A model generated the notes under the pieces. That model was not told the DNA's origin and did no database searches. It saw nothing but the letters and a program-made list of their open reading frames with translations. Shown here piece after piece: positions 1 to 8,148 of a stretch of DNA of 21,226 nucleotides. A program made the translations under genes and the position numbers. Every line of letters begins with the position of its first letter. Position 1 is the first letter of the stretch. The DNA is from Taibaiella sp. GTDB taxonomy: Bacteria > Bacteroidota > Bacteroidia > Chitinophagales > Chitinophagaceae. Location of the stretch: contig JACFNS010000005.1 in the NCBI GenBank assembly GCA_019454705.1, positions 1 through 21,226 of the forward strand, given 5' to 3'.

Positions 1-1183
1 TAGAACTGCCCGACCCGAATGTCCAGGCATAGGAAGTGGCACCGGTAGAAGTATTGGTAAAATCAGCTGAAAAAGGCACAGCGCACGCTATTGTATCTGC
101 AGAGGTGAACCCGGCAACAGGTTTGGAATTTACTGTTACATTTTTCTGTATCGTATCACTACAGTTATTAGCGTATTGTTCTATCAACGTAACGGTATAA
201 GTACCGGCGGTGGCGTATGTATAAATAGGATTTAGTGCTGTGCTGGTAACGCCATTGCCAAAGTTCCATGAGCGGCTGATACCGGCGCCGGGGGTAGTAG
301 TGTTAATAAAAGTAACCGTTTGTCCGGCACAAACCGGGCTACTTGTGGTGAAGTTGGCGTTGACCTGCCCGATGACTATATACCCATTTTTTGTAAGTGT
401 GTCTTTACAACCATTTGCTCCCGTAGTTATCAACCTTACATTATATGTGCCGGCGCTTGTATAGGTATGTGTGGGGTTGGTGGCTGTTGAGGTGTTGCCA
501 TCTCCAAAACTCCATAAGTAAGAACTGCCATTGCTGCTACTGTTAGTAAATGTTACCTGGAATGGGGGTGTGCAGCCCGATGTGTTGTTAGCAGTGAAGG
601 CACTGACGGGTTTTGCAATAACTTTTATGTAGTTGTTTTTCGTGACGGTACTGGTACACCCGCTGCTGTTGATAACCACCAGCGAAACAGCGAAGCTTCC
701 AGGGTAGGTGTATGTGTGCGTAGGATTAACTGCTGTGGATGAATCTCCGTCCCCAAAATCCCAGAAATAAGAAACAGCGCCACCGGCGCCCGGTATTGTC
801 TGGTTGGTAAATGTTACGGTTTTATTGCCACAGGCTGTAGTAGTATCGGTTGTAAAGTTGACAGTAGGTGAGGTGTAAACAGTAATATAATTGGTGTCTT
901 TGGTGCTGCCATTACTGTTAGTGGCGGTAAGTATCACAGTATAGGTACCTGGGGTTATATAGGTGGCAGCTGGGTTCTGGAGTGTTGATGTGCCACCATT
1001 GCCCAGGTCCCAAAACCAGCTGGTGGGATTTCCTGTACTTTGGTCGGTAAATTGTACCACAACAGGCGAACAGCCTGCTGTTTTACTGGCTGTAAACGAG
1101 GCTACTGGAGCCTGCGCATATATTGTGAAAGACGCAGACAATGCCACAAATAATATGGCCAGCGCATACCATTTCCTGATCAT
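1..1183 (-). CDS. Secreted tandem PKD-domain protein, N-terminal part (runs off left edge)
   Basis: The minus-strand frame is open from an ATG at 1183 to the window edge (394 codons), so the C-terminus is missing. Residues 1-24 form a signal peptide (MIRKWYALAILF, then a cut after IYAQA). The rest is a string of PKD domains: the core motif W-x-[FL]-G-[DN]-G recurs near 1013, 758, 510, 265 and 20, a period of about 245-255 bp (82-85 residues). Most repeats have the companion motif NPxHTYxxxGTYxV and a Cys pair. PKD domains are extracellular Ig-like beta folds found in adhesins, surface enzymes and large gliding or secretion substrates of Bacteroidota. With porX and porG nearby, export by the type IX system is plausible, but the C-terminal sorting domain that would prove it lies outside the window. 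No enzymatic domain is visible in this part. The family call is firm; the function is unknown. Confidence 0.9.
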   Translation of the reverse strand, partial: MIRKWYALAILFVALSASFTIYAQAPVASFTASKTAGCSPVVVQFTDQSTGNPTSWFWDLGNGGTSTLQNPAATYITPGTYTVILTATNSNGSTKDTNYITVYTSPTVNFTTDTTTACGNKTVTFTNQTIPGAGGAVSYFWDFGDGDSSTAVNPTHTYTYPGSFAVSLVVINSSGCTSTVTKNNYIKVIAKPVSAFTANNTSGCTPPFQVTFTNSSSNGSSYLWSFGDGNTSTATNPTHTYTSAGTYNVRLITTGANGCKDTLTKNGYIVIGQVNANFTTSSPVCAGQTVTFINTTTPGAGISRSWNFGNGVTSTALNPIYTYATAGTYTVTLIEQYANNCSDTIQKNVTVNSKPVAGFTSADTIACAVPFSADFTNTSTGATSYAWTFGSGSS

Positions 1184-1281
1184 AAATTTCAGTACCGTTA
1201 ATTAAAAACTCTCTATATGTTACACAGGTAAAAGGCGGGTGATACAACAGGTATTTATTATCCCTTTTTCCTCTCTGTTTA

Positions 1282-1289
1282 CAAATGTA
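1282..1289 (-). promoter_or_regulatory. Candidate -7 box for the PKD-protein gene
   Basis: On the minus strand TACATTTG matches the Bacteroidota -7 consensus TAnnTTTG, about 100 bp upstream of the ATG at 1183. No convincing TTTG -33 box lies 18-21 bp further upstream, so support is partial. Confidence 0.35.
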
Positions 1290-1342
1290 TCAAATGTTAA
1301 TGCCTATGTGCCAGGTATAGTAGCACAACAAAGAATATTGTT

Positions 1343-1400
1343 TATGATTATTTTTAATTCAAAAAATTATAATCATATTAATAATTGAAATACAATTATT
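1343..1400. other. AT-only nested inverted repeats in the pdxJ / PKD-gene intergenic region
   Basis: TATGATTAT (1343-1351) pairs perfectly with ATAATCATA (1369-1377), and AATAATTG (1380-1387) pairs perfectly with CAATTATT (1393-1400). The 276-bp intergenic region 1184-1459 holds these dyads, the candidate promoter and nothing else recognisable. They could act in ending pdxJ transcription, in binding a regulator, or simply reflect AT-rich composition. There is no GC stem and T-run as in a standard terminator. Confidence 0.4.
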
Positions 1401-1459
1401 TGAGGGTAGTAATGAGCGCTAACCAATTGTTAATGCCATGTTATTAGTTTGTTAACAGG

Positions 1460-2179
1460 TTACTGTAGGCAGCGCTTATATAGCTGAATAGTATTTCCCA
1501 TCCCGTAGTATAACGCATCTGCAATCAATGCATGCCCGATGGAGACTTCCAGTAGTCCGGGGATTGATTTGGAGAAGTAGTGCAGGTTATTTCTGTCCAG
1601 GTCGTGCCCGGCATTGATACCCAGTTTTTTTAGATTAGCCATTTCCGCTGCCTGTATGTATGGGGCTATAGCTTTTTCCCTGTCGTTATGATAGTTTTTA
1701 GCATAGGCTTCGGTGTATAATTCTATTCTGTCCGTACCTGTATCTGCAGCGGCGGCTACCATATCAGCCTGGGGGTCAACAAATATGGATACACGTATGC
1801 CTTCTTTTTTAAACAGTGCAATAATATCCCTGAGATAAACGGCTTCTTTAATCGTATCCCAACCATGGTCAGATGTTAGCTGGCCTTCAGTATCAGGTAC
1901 CAATGTTACCTGGTGTGGTTTGGTTTCCAGCACCAGTTCTACAAACTTGTCCACTTTAGGGTTACCCTCAATATTAAACTCAGTGGTAATAATTGGCTTT
2001 ATAGCCCTTACATCAGCATATCGTATATGTCGCTCATCGGGCCTGGGGTGAACGGTAATACCATCAGCGCCAAACTGCTGACAGTCGATAGCCGCTTGCA
2101 GAACATCCGGCACATTCCCGCCCCTGCTGTTGCGCAGTGTAGCTATCTTATTGATGTTAACAGAGAGTTTGGTAGCCAT
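1460..2179 (-). CDS. pdxJ: Pyridoxine 5'-phosphate synthase
   Basis: PdxJ condenses 1-deoxy-D-xylulose 5-phosphate with 3-amino-2-oxopropyl phosphate to give pyridoxine 5'-phosphate, the ring-closing step of DXP-dependent vitamin B6 synthesis in the cytoplasm. The 239-residue length fits the family (about 240). Family landmarks are present: the N-terminal LSVNINKIATLRNSRGG strand, GITVHPRPDERHI with His44, Arg46 and His51, Glu71 in TTEFNIEGN, the TLVPD and GIRVSIFVDP barrel strands, and GINAGHDLD with His192. These align with the E. coli active-site residues around His45, His52, Glu72 and His193. The ATG at 2179 begins the first conserved strand at the usual distance. It follows the lipoprotein gene at 2252-3709 on the same strand after 72 bp, and a -7 box lies almost on its start. 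No defect is seen. Confidence 0.97.
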   Translation of the reverse strand: MATKLSVNINKIATLRNSRGGNVPDVLQAAIDCQQFGADGITVHPRPDERHIRYADVRAIKPIITTEFNIEGNPKVDKFVELVLETKPHQVTLVPDTEGQLTSDHGWDTIKEAVYLRDIIALFKKEGIRVSIFVDPQADMVAAAADTGTDRIELYTEAYAKNYHNDREKAIAPYIQAAEMANLKKLGINAGHDLDRNNLHYFSKSIPGLLEVSIGHALIADALYYGMGNTIQLYKRCLQ

Positions 2180-2183
2180 GGTG

Positions 2184-2191
2184 CAAATGTA
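2184..2191 (-). promoter_or_regulatory. Candidate -7 box of pdxJ, very close to the start codon
   Basis: TACATTTG on the minus strand matches TAnnTTTG exactly and ends only 4 bp before the ATG at 2179. If used, the transcript would start at or next to the start codon. No good -33 box is seen, so this may be fortuitous. Confidence 0.35.
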
Positions 2192-2251
2192 GTGTATTTC
2201 TAAGCCTGTATATAATGCAGGAATTGTAATCAGCCGTTAAAATACCGGGGT

Positions 2252-3709
2252 TTACTTACTGAACCTGGCAACAGCACCGTAGGGGTCAACAGATATTTCA
2301 TAACGCTTGCCATTAAACGGCTCCAGTGTATGTATGTTGTACAATTGGTAGAAACCATTCCGCCCTGAGCAGGGGCCGCTATGGTGCGGACGTGGCCCAT
2401 TACGGTCTTCGTTCCGGCTGAAGACATAAAGTACACCATTTCTACCATCTGCTGCCATGGCATAGGGCTGGAAGAACTTGCCTGTTATTTTTTTTACTAT
2501 ATCGCCAGTTGTATAATTAATGACGTACACACTTCCAACTTCCAGTGTAGATATCGTATCATTCATACAGCTTACAAACAGGTATGGCTCAGTTCTGCTG
2601 ACAGCCATCTCCTGTGGGTTATTGCCTATGGTTATTACTTTAATAAGTTGGTCGCTAGCTGTATTCATTATGCGTACTTCGTTGGTATTGGTACAGGTGA
2701 CAAAGTATTTGCTCTTGTCCGGTGATATGATAATACGATATGGGTCTGGTGTACCCGGTGCACTCTCCTGCGCTGTCGGTTTGTTATCTATACTTATAGC
2801 AGTATGACTGCCATCTTCATAAATCTTGTATACCGTATTACCGAATTGCGAGGTTGCATAAAACATATTTCCGTTTGGAGCAAAACCACTTATAAACTGA
2901 ACTGCTGTACCCAGGTTGCTGATGATACTCATGCTCTCAGTGTTTATCAGTATCAGGTCTTGCGAATACCAGTTGCATGCTATCAGCTTTGTGCCATCCT
3001 CATTCAGTTGTATTGCTTTCTGAAAAGCACGTGGAGTTGTTACTTCAGCTATTACACTGTCGGCGCGGGTGTCTATTTTTTGTATCAAAGCCGCATTCCA
3101 GAAGGACACATAAGCATAACGTCCATCCGGTGACATGACTATATTATTAGGTTGCTCTCTATCGTGCGTTTTGCCTACTGTTATATAGCGCATCACCACA
3201 TTTTTCTCCGCATCTATCACGGCTACCAGGTCGCAACCCTGCTGCACAGTATATATTTTTTGTCTTGAGGCAACCTCTGTATTGAACGGGATATTGCCTG
3301 CTTTGTCGGGTGCGCCCGCTTCTATCCAGTTGCGCATAATATCATATTCATCCCTGCTGAGCGTGGGCAGGTTGTAGGGCATAGTTGGCAGGGCTGTCGG
3401 CCCCAGTTCAGGATAAGTATTAATGAAATACAACAAGGAACTGTTGGCTGTATTGTAGGGTACAACCACAGCACCATTATTACCGCCATCAAACAGGTAT
3501 TGCCAGCTATCCAACCGCAGTCCGCCTGCACCAGTGTAGCTGGCGGCGTTATGACAGCCGGCAGTAGCGCATTTATTAATGATGATACTTTTTACTGCTT
3601 CGGGATAATTATCCTGAACTGTTGTATCAGTTATTGGTTGTATTGCCTCGTGTTTACAGGAGGGTAATATCCACAAAAGAACAAGAAGTATATGCAGGTA
3701 CCTTTTCAA
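2252..3709 (-). CDS. Lipoprotein with cytochrome c-like (CX4CH) domain and YVTN-type beta-propeller
   Basis: A lipoprotein signal (MKRYLHILLVLLWILPSC, lipid Cys18) implies a membrane-anchored protein outside the cytoplasm. Residues 40-150 resemble the c-type cytochrome-like domain seen in Bacteroidota and Planctomycetes: Cys47 and Cys52-His53 form an unusual CX4CH heme motif, and Met110 in PTMPYN is a possible distal ligand. Residues about 165-485 are repetitive beta-propeller blades (VIDAEKNVVMRYITVG, MSPDGRYAYVSFWN, ISPDKSKYFVTCTNTNEVRI) as in YncE/YVTN proteins. The start is TTG: the frame is stopped three codons upstream, the only nearby ATG (3714) is in another frame and stops at once, and Lys-Arg follow directly as a signal peptide needs. 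It lies 20 bp behind folB and is a close paralogue of the gene at 4125-5618. Substrate and electron partner are unknown. Confidence 0.85.
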   Translation of the reverse strand: MKRYLHILLVLLWILPSCKHEAIQPITDTTVQDNYPEAVKSIIINKCATAGCHNAASYTGAGGLRLDSWQYLFDGGNNGAVVVPYNTANSSLLYFINTYPELGPTALPTMPYNLPTLSRDEYDIMRNWIEAGAPDKAGNIPFNTEVASRQKIYTVQQGCDLVAVIDAEKNVVMRYITVGKTHDREQPNNIVMSPDGRYAYVSFWNAALIQKIDTRADSVIAEVTTPRAFQKAIQLNEDGTKLIACNWYSQDLILINTESMSIISNLGTAVQFISGFAPNGNMFYATSQFGNTVYKIYEDGSHTAISIDNKPTAQESAPGTPDPYRIIISPDKSKYFVTCTNTNEVRIMNTASDQLIKVITIGNNPQEMAVSRTEPYLFVSCMNDTISTLEVGSVYVINYTTGDIVKKITGKFFQPYAMAADGRNGVLYVFSRNEDRNGPRPHHSGPCSGRNGFYQLYNIHTLEPFNGKRYEISVDPYGAVARFSK

Positions 3710-3729
3710 AGCATGCTAAAGTTAAGGCA

Positions 3730-4068
3730 TCAGCCCTCATATATCACCTGCGCATAGGCGGTTTGCCCGTGCATAGGCGGATTGAGTTTTTTTATGGCTA
3801 CCCTTATTTTTTCAGCGTCGGTGAAATCCTGTCCCAGGTGCCGGTGAATATGCTGTATAAATTCTTCGAGCTTACCGTAGGGTTGTTTAAATGCAGCATC
3901 AACCGCAGCGCGAATGATGGTATAATCAACAAAAGGTATTGCTGAGATGTCAGGAACGTTTATAAATACATCCACATCCACCTCAAAACGGTTGTCCAGC
4001 TTATGTTCTTCGGCGTATAAACCCCTTGCCGCCGATATAGCTATTCCATGCAACGATACTGTAAGCAT
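3730..4068 (-). CDS. folB: Dihydroneopterin aldolase
   Basis: FolB cleaves 7,8-dihydroneopterin to 6-hydroxymethyl-7,8-dihydropterin and glycolaldehyde in folate synthesis, as a cytoplasmic octamer. From the ATG at 4068 the protein has 112 residues, close to the usual 115-120. Landmarks are the first strand VSLHGIAI, RGLYAEEHKLDNRFEVDV with the glutamate pair 20-21 at the catalytic position, FVDYTIIRAAV (the conserved D-Y), and the C-terminal strand VAIKKLNPPMHG, where Lys94 fits the catalytic lysine. An in-frame TTG at 4083 would add five residues, but it lies inside the terminator hairpin of the upstream gene and adds nothing conserved, so ATG 4068 is preferred. It sits between two paralogous cytochrome-propeller lipoproteins with no obvious functional link and probably shares a transcript with the one at 2252-3709. 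Confidence 0.85.
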   Translation of the reverse strand: MLTVSLHGIAISAARGLYAEEHKLDNRFEVDVDVFINVPDISAIPFVDYTIIRAAVDAAFKQPYGKLEEFIQHIHRHLGQDFTDAEKIRVAIKKLNPPMHGQTAYAQVIYEG

Positions 4069-4079
4069 AAGCCAAAAAT

Positions 4080-4110
4080 ACAAAGAGCCGTCGAATAGAC
4101 GGCCCTTTGT
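4080..4110 (-). terminator. Intrinsic terminator after the upstream cytochrome-propeller gene
   Basis: CAAAGAGCCGTC (4081-4092) pairs with GACGGCCCTTTG (4098-4109) across a 5-nt loop. This is a 12-bp stem with one A.C mismatch, extended by an outer A-T pair. Read on the minus strand it is followed by TATTTTT. It starts 15 bp after the stop of the gene at 4125-5618 and ends just before the folB start, so folB must be read through or have its own promoter. Confidence 0.85.
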
Positions 4111-4124
4111 TAAATATGTTCCGA

Positions 4125-5618
4125 TTATTTGAACCTCATATTGATGGAATAAGGGTCAGGCGTTACTTCATACCTTCTGCCATTGACAGGTTTCAGGGTA
4201 TTCAAATCGTACACCTGGTAGTAGCCATTGCGACCGCCGCAGTCTGATGTATGGTGCGGTGCGGGTCCGTCGGACCGTACATTGCGGCTGGCAATGTAGA
4301 AACTACCATTCCTGTCGTCTACAGCTATGCCATGAGGCTGGTAAAAAGTTCCGTCAATGCGCTGCACTACATCCAGTGTGTTGTAGTTAATCACATACAC
4401 CGAGCCCCTGTATAGTGATGAAACCTGCGAAACGTCCTCCATACAGGTAACAAAGAGGTAAGGTTTTGTTGTTGATATAGCCAATTCAAGTGGCATAATA
4501 CCTGTTGGAATGACTTTCAGCAGGCTATCGTTTGCCCTGTTCATTACCCTTACTTCATTGGTGTTCTGGCAGGTGAGGAAGTATTTTGAATAGTCAGGCG
4601 ACATAATAATTTCATGCGGGTCGGGCGTAGTAGCACCCGGTATTGTTTTACTAGGATTACCGTCTATAGATATTTTCTCTGGCGCTTTACCTTGCACCAC
4701 TTTATACACCGTATTGCCATATTGTGCTGTCACGTAAAACGTATCGAAAGCTTTGTTGGAGGCTATGCCATGCGGCGACTCCAGCAGTGCCAGGTTAGCG
4801 GCCACTTTCATGTCAGCAGTGTTTATTAGCACCAGTCCGCCGTTTGCAGATAGCTGGGAGGTGATCAGCTTATCCCCTGCCTCCGATACTTGTACAATAT
4901 TAAAGTTGAGCCCGCCACTGAAAGGTGATAAATCCGCTTGCCCTACCACTTCATCTGTTCGCATGTCTATTTTCTGTATGATAGACCCGGCTATAAAGCA
5001 TACATAGGCGTATTCGCCTTTACTATCTGTTTGTATATAGTGCGGCGATTCAATAACATTAGGAGCCTGTCCTGTTTTAATATACCGCATAATGACTTTT
5101 TTCTCGGCATCTATAACCCCTACCAGGTCGCAGCCTTGTTGCGCCATATATGCCTTTTGCCTGGTGGCCGCATTTGAGCCGAAAGGTATATTGCCGTTTT
5201 TGTCTGGTGCGCCATCACTTATCCATTGCTTTATTATATCATATTCGTTTTTGCTCAATGGGGGCATATTGTACGGCATGGTAGGTTGCACGCTGATGTT
5301 GTCATAAGAACCGGGATTGATAAAATACAACAATGAACTGTTTCCCGGGCTGTATGGAACTATAACGGAGCCGTTACTGCCACCGTCAAATAGGTATTGC
5401 CAGTCATCCATGCGCAAGCTGCCCGCGCCTGTGTAGCTGGTTTCGTTATGACAGCCGGCTGTAGCGCATTTTTTAATGATAATGTTTGCTACTTCTAATG
5501 GGTATTGGGTAGTAGCCGGGTCTGTTTCTGTCTTGGGTGTCACAGGCGGTTCGTGTTTGCAGGACGTAACAGCCAGAGATACACCAATTAATAAGCAGCT
5601 TAATTTGTTTAGGTTCAT
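4125..5618 (-). CDS. Lipoprotein with cytochrome c-like (CX4CH) domain and YVTN-type beta-propeller (paralogue)
   Basis: This 497-residue protein has the same architecture as the product of 2252-3709 and is plainly homologous along its length. It has a lipoprotein signal ending in VTSC (Cys20), a Pro/Thr-rich linker, and a heme-like motif KCATAGCHN (Cys51, Cys56, His57) followed by YTGAGSLRMDDWQYLFDGG. Met114 in PTMPYNMPPLS is a possible distal ligand, and the propeller blades are YVTN-like (VIDAEKKVIMRYIKTGQ, MSPDYSKYFLTCQNTNEV, DPHEI). It ends with NGRRYEVTPDPYSINMRF, shared with the paralogue. The ATG at 5618 directly precedes the signal peptide. It is transcribed away from the Omp85 gene across a 128-bp gap and closed by a terminator. 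Likely a periplasm- or surface-facing redox or substrate-binding protein; the actual role is unknown. Confidence 0.85.
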   Translation of the reverse strand: MNLNKLSCLLIGVSLAVTSCKHEPPVTPKTETDPATTQYPLEVANIIIKKCATAGCHNETSYTGAGSLRMDDWQYLFDGGSNGSVIVPYSPGNSSLLYFINPGSYDNISVQPTMPYNMPPLSKNEYDIIKQWISDGAPDKNGNIPFGSNAATRQKAYMAQQGCDLVGVIDAEKKVIMRYIKTGQAPNVIESPHYIQTDSKGEYAYVCFIAGSIIQKIDMRTDEVVGQADLSPFSGGLNFNIVQVSEAGDKLITSQLSANGGLVLINTADMKVAANLALLESPHGIASNKAFDTFYVTAQYGNTVYKVVQGKAPEKISIDGNPSKTIPGATTPDPHEIIMSPDYSKYFLTCQNTNEVRVMNRANDSLLKVIPTGIMPLELAISTTKPYLFVTCMEDVSQVSSLYRGSVYVINYNTLDVVQRIDGTFYQPHGIAVDDRNGSFYIASRNVRSDGPAPHHTSDCGGRNGYYQVYDLNTLKPVNGRRYEVTPDPYSINMRFK

Positions 5619-5708
5619 ATGTATTAAAAATACTGATTTTCGCGTTATAGCTCAGTTTATAGACACTACTAAGATTTATTAAGTTTGGGTTTAACTTATT
5701 TTTTTTCG

Positions 5709-5736
5709 TTGTACTGGGTGTCGCTCATTATCTTGC
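5709..5736 (+). promoter_or_regulatory. Possible promoter of the Omp85-family gene
   Basis: TTG (5709-5711), 17 bp, then TATCTTGC (5729-5736) resembles the Bacteroidota -33/-7 pair with mismatches in the last two bases. It would place transcription start a few bases before the ATG at 5747. Confidence 0.3.
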
Positions 5737-5746
5737 AACCCTGAAT

Positions 5747-7171
5747 ATGCGTCTTGCCCTGCTGATATACTTGCTGATATTAGCTGCTCCTGCTTTGGCA
5801 CAGGTGCAGGATAGCATGCATAATAAATTAACTACAGCGCTCGAAAAAGCTCCTGCTGCCGACAAAGTTTGGCTGCGTTCTATTCATATTTCGGGCAACA
5901 AAGTCACCCGCGAGCCTATTATCCTGCGGGAGATGAATGTAGCAGTGGGCGACTCCATCCTGAAAGAAGAATTACCGGAACTGCTGGTGCTGAACCAGAA
6001 GAGAATTTTTAATCTCTCCATTTTTATAGAAGTACAGGTAATAGCGGATAGCATAGGCCCGGGGATTGTGGACTGGCAGGTAAAAGTACGGGAACAGTGG
6101 TATATCATTCCTGAAGTTACTTTTAAACTCGCCGACCGGAACTTCAACGTGTGGTGGGTAGAGCAGAAGCGTGATATCAGGCGGGCAAACATTGGTGTCA
6201 ACCTGAAAAACCGCAACTTCAGGGGCAACCTGGAGAATGCTGTAATTGTTGCTCAGATTGGCTATACCCAAAAATTTGGTCTGGAATACAGCCGCCCTTA
6301 TGTGGATAGAGCGCAGAAACACGGTTTCGGCATAAAGGTTTTCACCAGCCGCAACGAAGAGTGGTTTTACAAAACAGACAGCAACAAATGGCAGTTTGCC
6401 CGCACGCCCGGCAGTTATATCACATCCGCTTTCGAGGCATCAGGCAGCTATACCTACCGCCCCGCCTACGCCAGCAGGCATATGTTGGAGCTGCGTTACC
6501 GCAACCAGCACGTACAGGATACAGTGCTGCTCATCAACCCCAACTACTTCCTGGATGGTAAAAAGCAGCAGCAGTTGATGGAGTTCATTTATAGATATGA
6601 GCTGAATATGGTGGATAACTGGAACTATTCGCTCACCGGTCTGAAAGCTATCACACAGTCGATAGTACGGGTAGGTTGGCAGGGATTTGATTTCCAGAAC
6701 CAATATCATGCAGAAATTGGCTACTTTAAAAAACTGCACAAAAAATTATACAGCTCACACATCTTCAGGGGTAGGTTGTCTTTTCCTGAGTCGCAACCAT
6801 ACACCTATGTGTATGCTATGGGTACGGGCAGCGAGTACCTGCGCGGGTACGAATATTATGTGATAGATGGCTCTCACTATGGCATACTGCGCACCAACCT
6901 GAAGTATGAACTGGTCAACTGGACCATACGAAAAATACCTATCCGCTATATAGCCACATTACCCATCCGTTTATACCCCAAGTTGTTCTTCGACCTGGGC
7001 TATGTAAAAAACAAATTTGCAGGCAACAGCTTTATGAATAACAGGCCCTTATATTCATGGGGCATAGGTACCGACCTGGTGTCTATTTACGATTTTAAGC
7101 TCCGCCTTGAGTACTCCTGGAACCATTTGGGCGAAAAAGGATTATTTTTACATATAAACAACAGCGAGTAA
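5747..7171 (+). CDS. Omp85-superfamily outer-membrane protein with one POTRA-like domain
   Basis: Residues 1-18 are a signal peptide (ending APALA-Q). Residues about 42-115 read as a single POTRA domain (LRSIHISGNKVTREPIILRE, then a helix rich in Leu and VDWQVKVREQWYIIPE). The rest, about 350 residues, is a beta-barrel with alternating aromatic strands. LRGYE at 365-369 fits the conserved VRGF/Y motif of barrel loop 6. At 474 residues with one POTRA it is much shorter than BamA (about 800, five POTRA) and closer to TamA-like or surface-antigen members. It might insert or export outer-membrane proteins or lipids. The last strand ends in LFLHINNSE rather than in a terminal aromatic residue. nadK follows after 42 bp on the same strand, so the two are probably co-transcribed. 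Confidence 0.85.
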   Translation: MRLALLIYLLILAAPALAQVQDSMHNKLTTALEKAPAADKVWLRSIHISGNKVTREPIILREMNVAVGDSILKEELPELLVLNQKRIFNLSIFIEVQVIADSIGPGIVDWQVKVREQWYIIPEVTFKLADRNFNVWWVEQKRDIRRANIGVNLKNRNFRGNLENAVIVAQIGYTQKFGLEYSRPYVDRAQKHGFGIKVFTSRNEEWFYKTDSNKWQFARTPGSYITSAFEASGSYTYRPAYASRHMLELRYRNQHVQDTVLLINPNYFLDGKKQQQLMEFIYRYELNMVDNWNYSLTGLKAITQSIVRVGWQGFDFQNQYHAEIGYFKKLHKKLYSSHIFRGRLSFPESQPYTYVYAMGTGSEYLRGYEYYVIDGSHYGILRTNLKYELVNWTIRKIPIRYIATLPIRLYPKLFFDLGYVKNKFAGNSFMNNRPLYSWGIGTDLVSIYDFKLRLEYSWNHLGEKGLFLHINNSE

Positions 7172-7213
7172 ACGGCTTTTATACATAGCGGCTGGCTGTA
7201 CACACACATATCT

Positions 7214-8092
7214 ATGCTGGTAGCATTATACAACCGTACGTTCGAAGAAGAAAATATTTCCCGCATACAACATGTCATTCAACTGCTGGAACAGCACAAC
7301 CTGCAGATGGTGTTTCATAAGCAGTTTTATGACCGTATAGAACCCTACATAAAGCTGAAGGAAAAACCGGGGCTCTTCATGAACGCTTCCGATTTGCCCC
7401 GCAATACGGATATGCTCTTCAGCCTGGGCGGTGACGGTACACTTTTAGATACGGTAGCCTTTGTCGGCGCGTCCAATATACCGCTCATAGGCATAAACCT
7501 GGGCAGGCTGGGTTTCCTGGCTGCCATTCCCGAAGAAGAAGTGGAAGCCGCTATATCATCACTCGTACGGGGTTCTTATACTGTTGAGCAGCGAACCTTG
7601 CTGCACCTCGACTCCAGCATTCCTTTGTTTGACGGCAGCCCATATGCCCTCAACGAGTTTACCATCAACAGGAAGGATTCATCCTCCATGATTAAGATAC
7701 ACACTTACCTTAACGGGGAATTTCTGAATACCTATTGGGCCGATGGCCTGATAGTAGCTACGCCTACCGGCTCCACAGGCTATTCCCTCAGTTGTGGCGG
7801 CCCCGTGGTATTTCCGCAGACATCCAGCTTTGTTATTACCCCGGTAGCATCGCACAATCTCAATACACGCTCCATTGTAGTGCCCGACGATACAGTGATC
7901 TCTTTTGAAGTAGAAGGCCGTGCAGACCAATTCTTATGTACGCTTGACTCCCGTACGCAAACCATCAGCAACCAGGTGCAGTTGGCGGTGAAAAAAGAAA
8001 ACTTCACCATATCGCTGGTACGCCCCGATGAACACAACTTCCTGAAGACGATACGCGAAAAACTGTATTGGGGTATCGATAGCCGCAATTAG
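7214..8092 (+). CDS. nadK: NAD kinase
   Basis: NadK phosphorylates NAD to NADP with ATP or polyphosphate in the cytoplasm. The 292-residue length is typical. The diagnostic motifs are present: GGDGT at residues 72-76 (catalytic Asp74), the glycine-rich INLGRLGFLA near 96-105, the NE-T segment LNEFTINRKD, and GLIVATPTGSTGYSLSCGGP in the C-terminal beta domain. The ATG at 7214 opens the first Rossmann-like strand MLVALYNRTF as in other Bacteroidota NadK proteins. No terminator separates it from the Omp85 gene upstream, and porG downstream has its own promoter. nadK next to porG is a common arrangement in the phylum. Confidence 0.97.
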   Translation: MLVALYNRTFEEENISRIQHVIQLLEQHNLQMVFHKQFYDRIEPYIKLKEKPGLFMNASDLPRNTDMLFSLGGDGTLLDTVAFVGASNIPLIGINLGRLGFLAAIPEEEVEAAISSLVRGSYTVEQRTLLHLDSSIPLFDGSPYALNEFTINRKDSSSMIKIHTYLNGEFLNTYWADGLIVATPTGSTGYSLSCGGPVVFPQTSSFVITPVASHNLNTRSIVVPDDTVISFEVEGRADQFLCTLDSRTQTISNQVQLAVKKENFTISLVRPDEHNFLKTIREKLYWGIDSRN

Positions 8093-8097
8093 CGGAT

Positions 8098-8127
8098 TTT
8101 GCTTCCTGCAATAAAAACTTACATTTG
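8098..8127 (+). promoter_or_regulatory. Promoter of porG (TTTG-N18-TAnnTTTG)
   Basis: TTTG at 8098-8101, an 18-bp spacer and TACATTTG at 8120-8127 match the Bacteroidota -33/-7 consensus. The expected start of transcription near 8131-8134 gives a leader of about 15 nt before the ATG at 8149. Confidence 0.65.
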
Positions 8128-8148
8128 TAGTTATACTGTCTGTACGAT

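Noticed and set aside
1..1183. CRISPR-like or simple tandem repeat array
   Set aside because: The 245-255 bp periodicity is explained by PKD protein domains with diverged DNA, without short identical repeats and unique spacers.
4069..4083. TTG at 4083 as the folB start
   Set aside because: It lies within the terminator stem and T-run of the upstream gene; ATG 4068 starts right at the conserved first strand.
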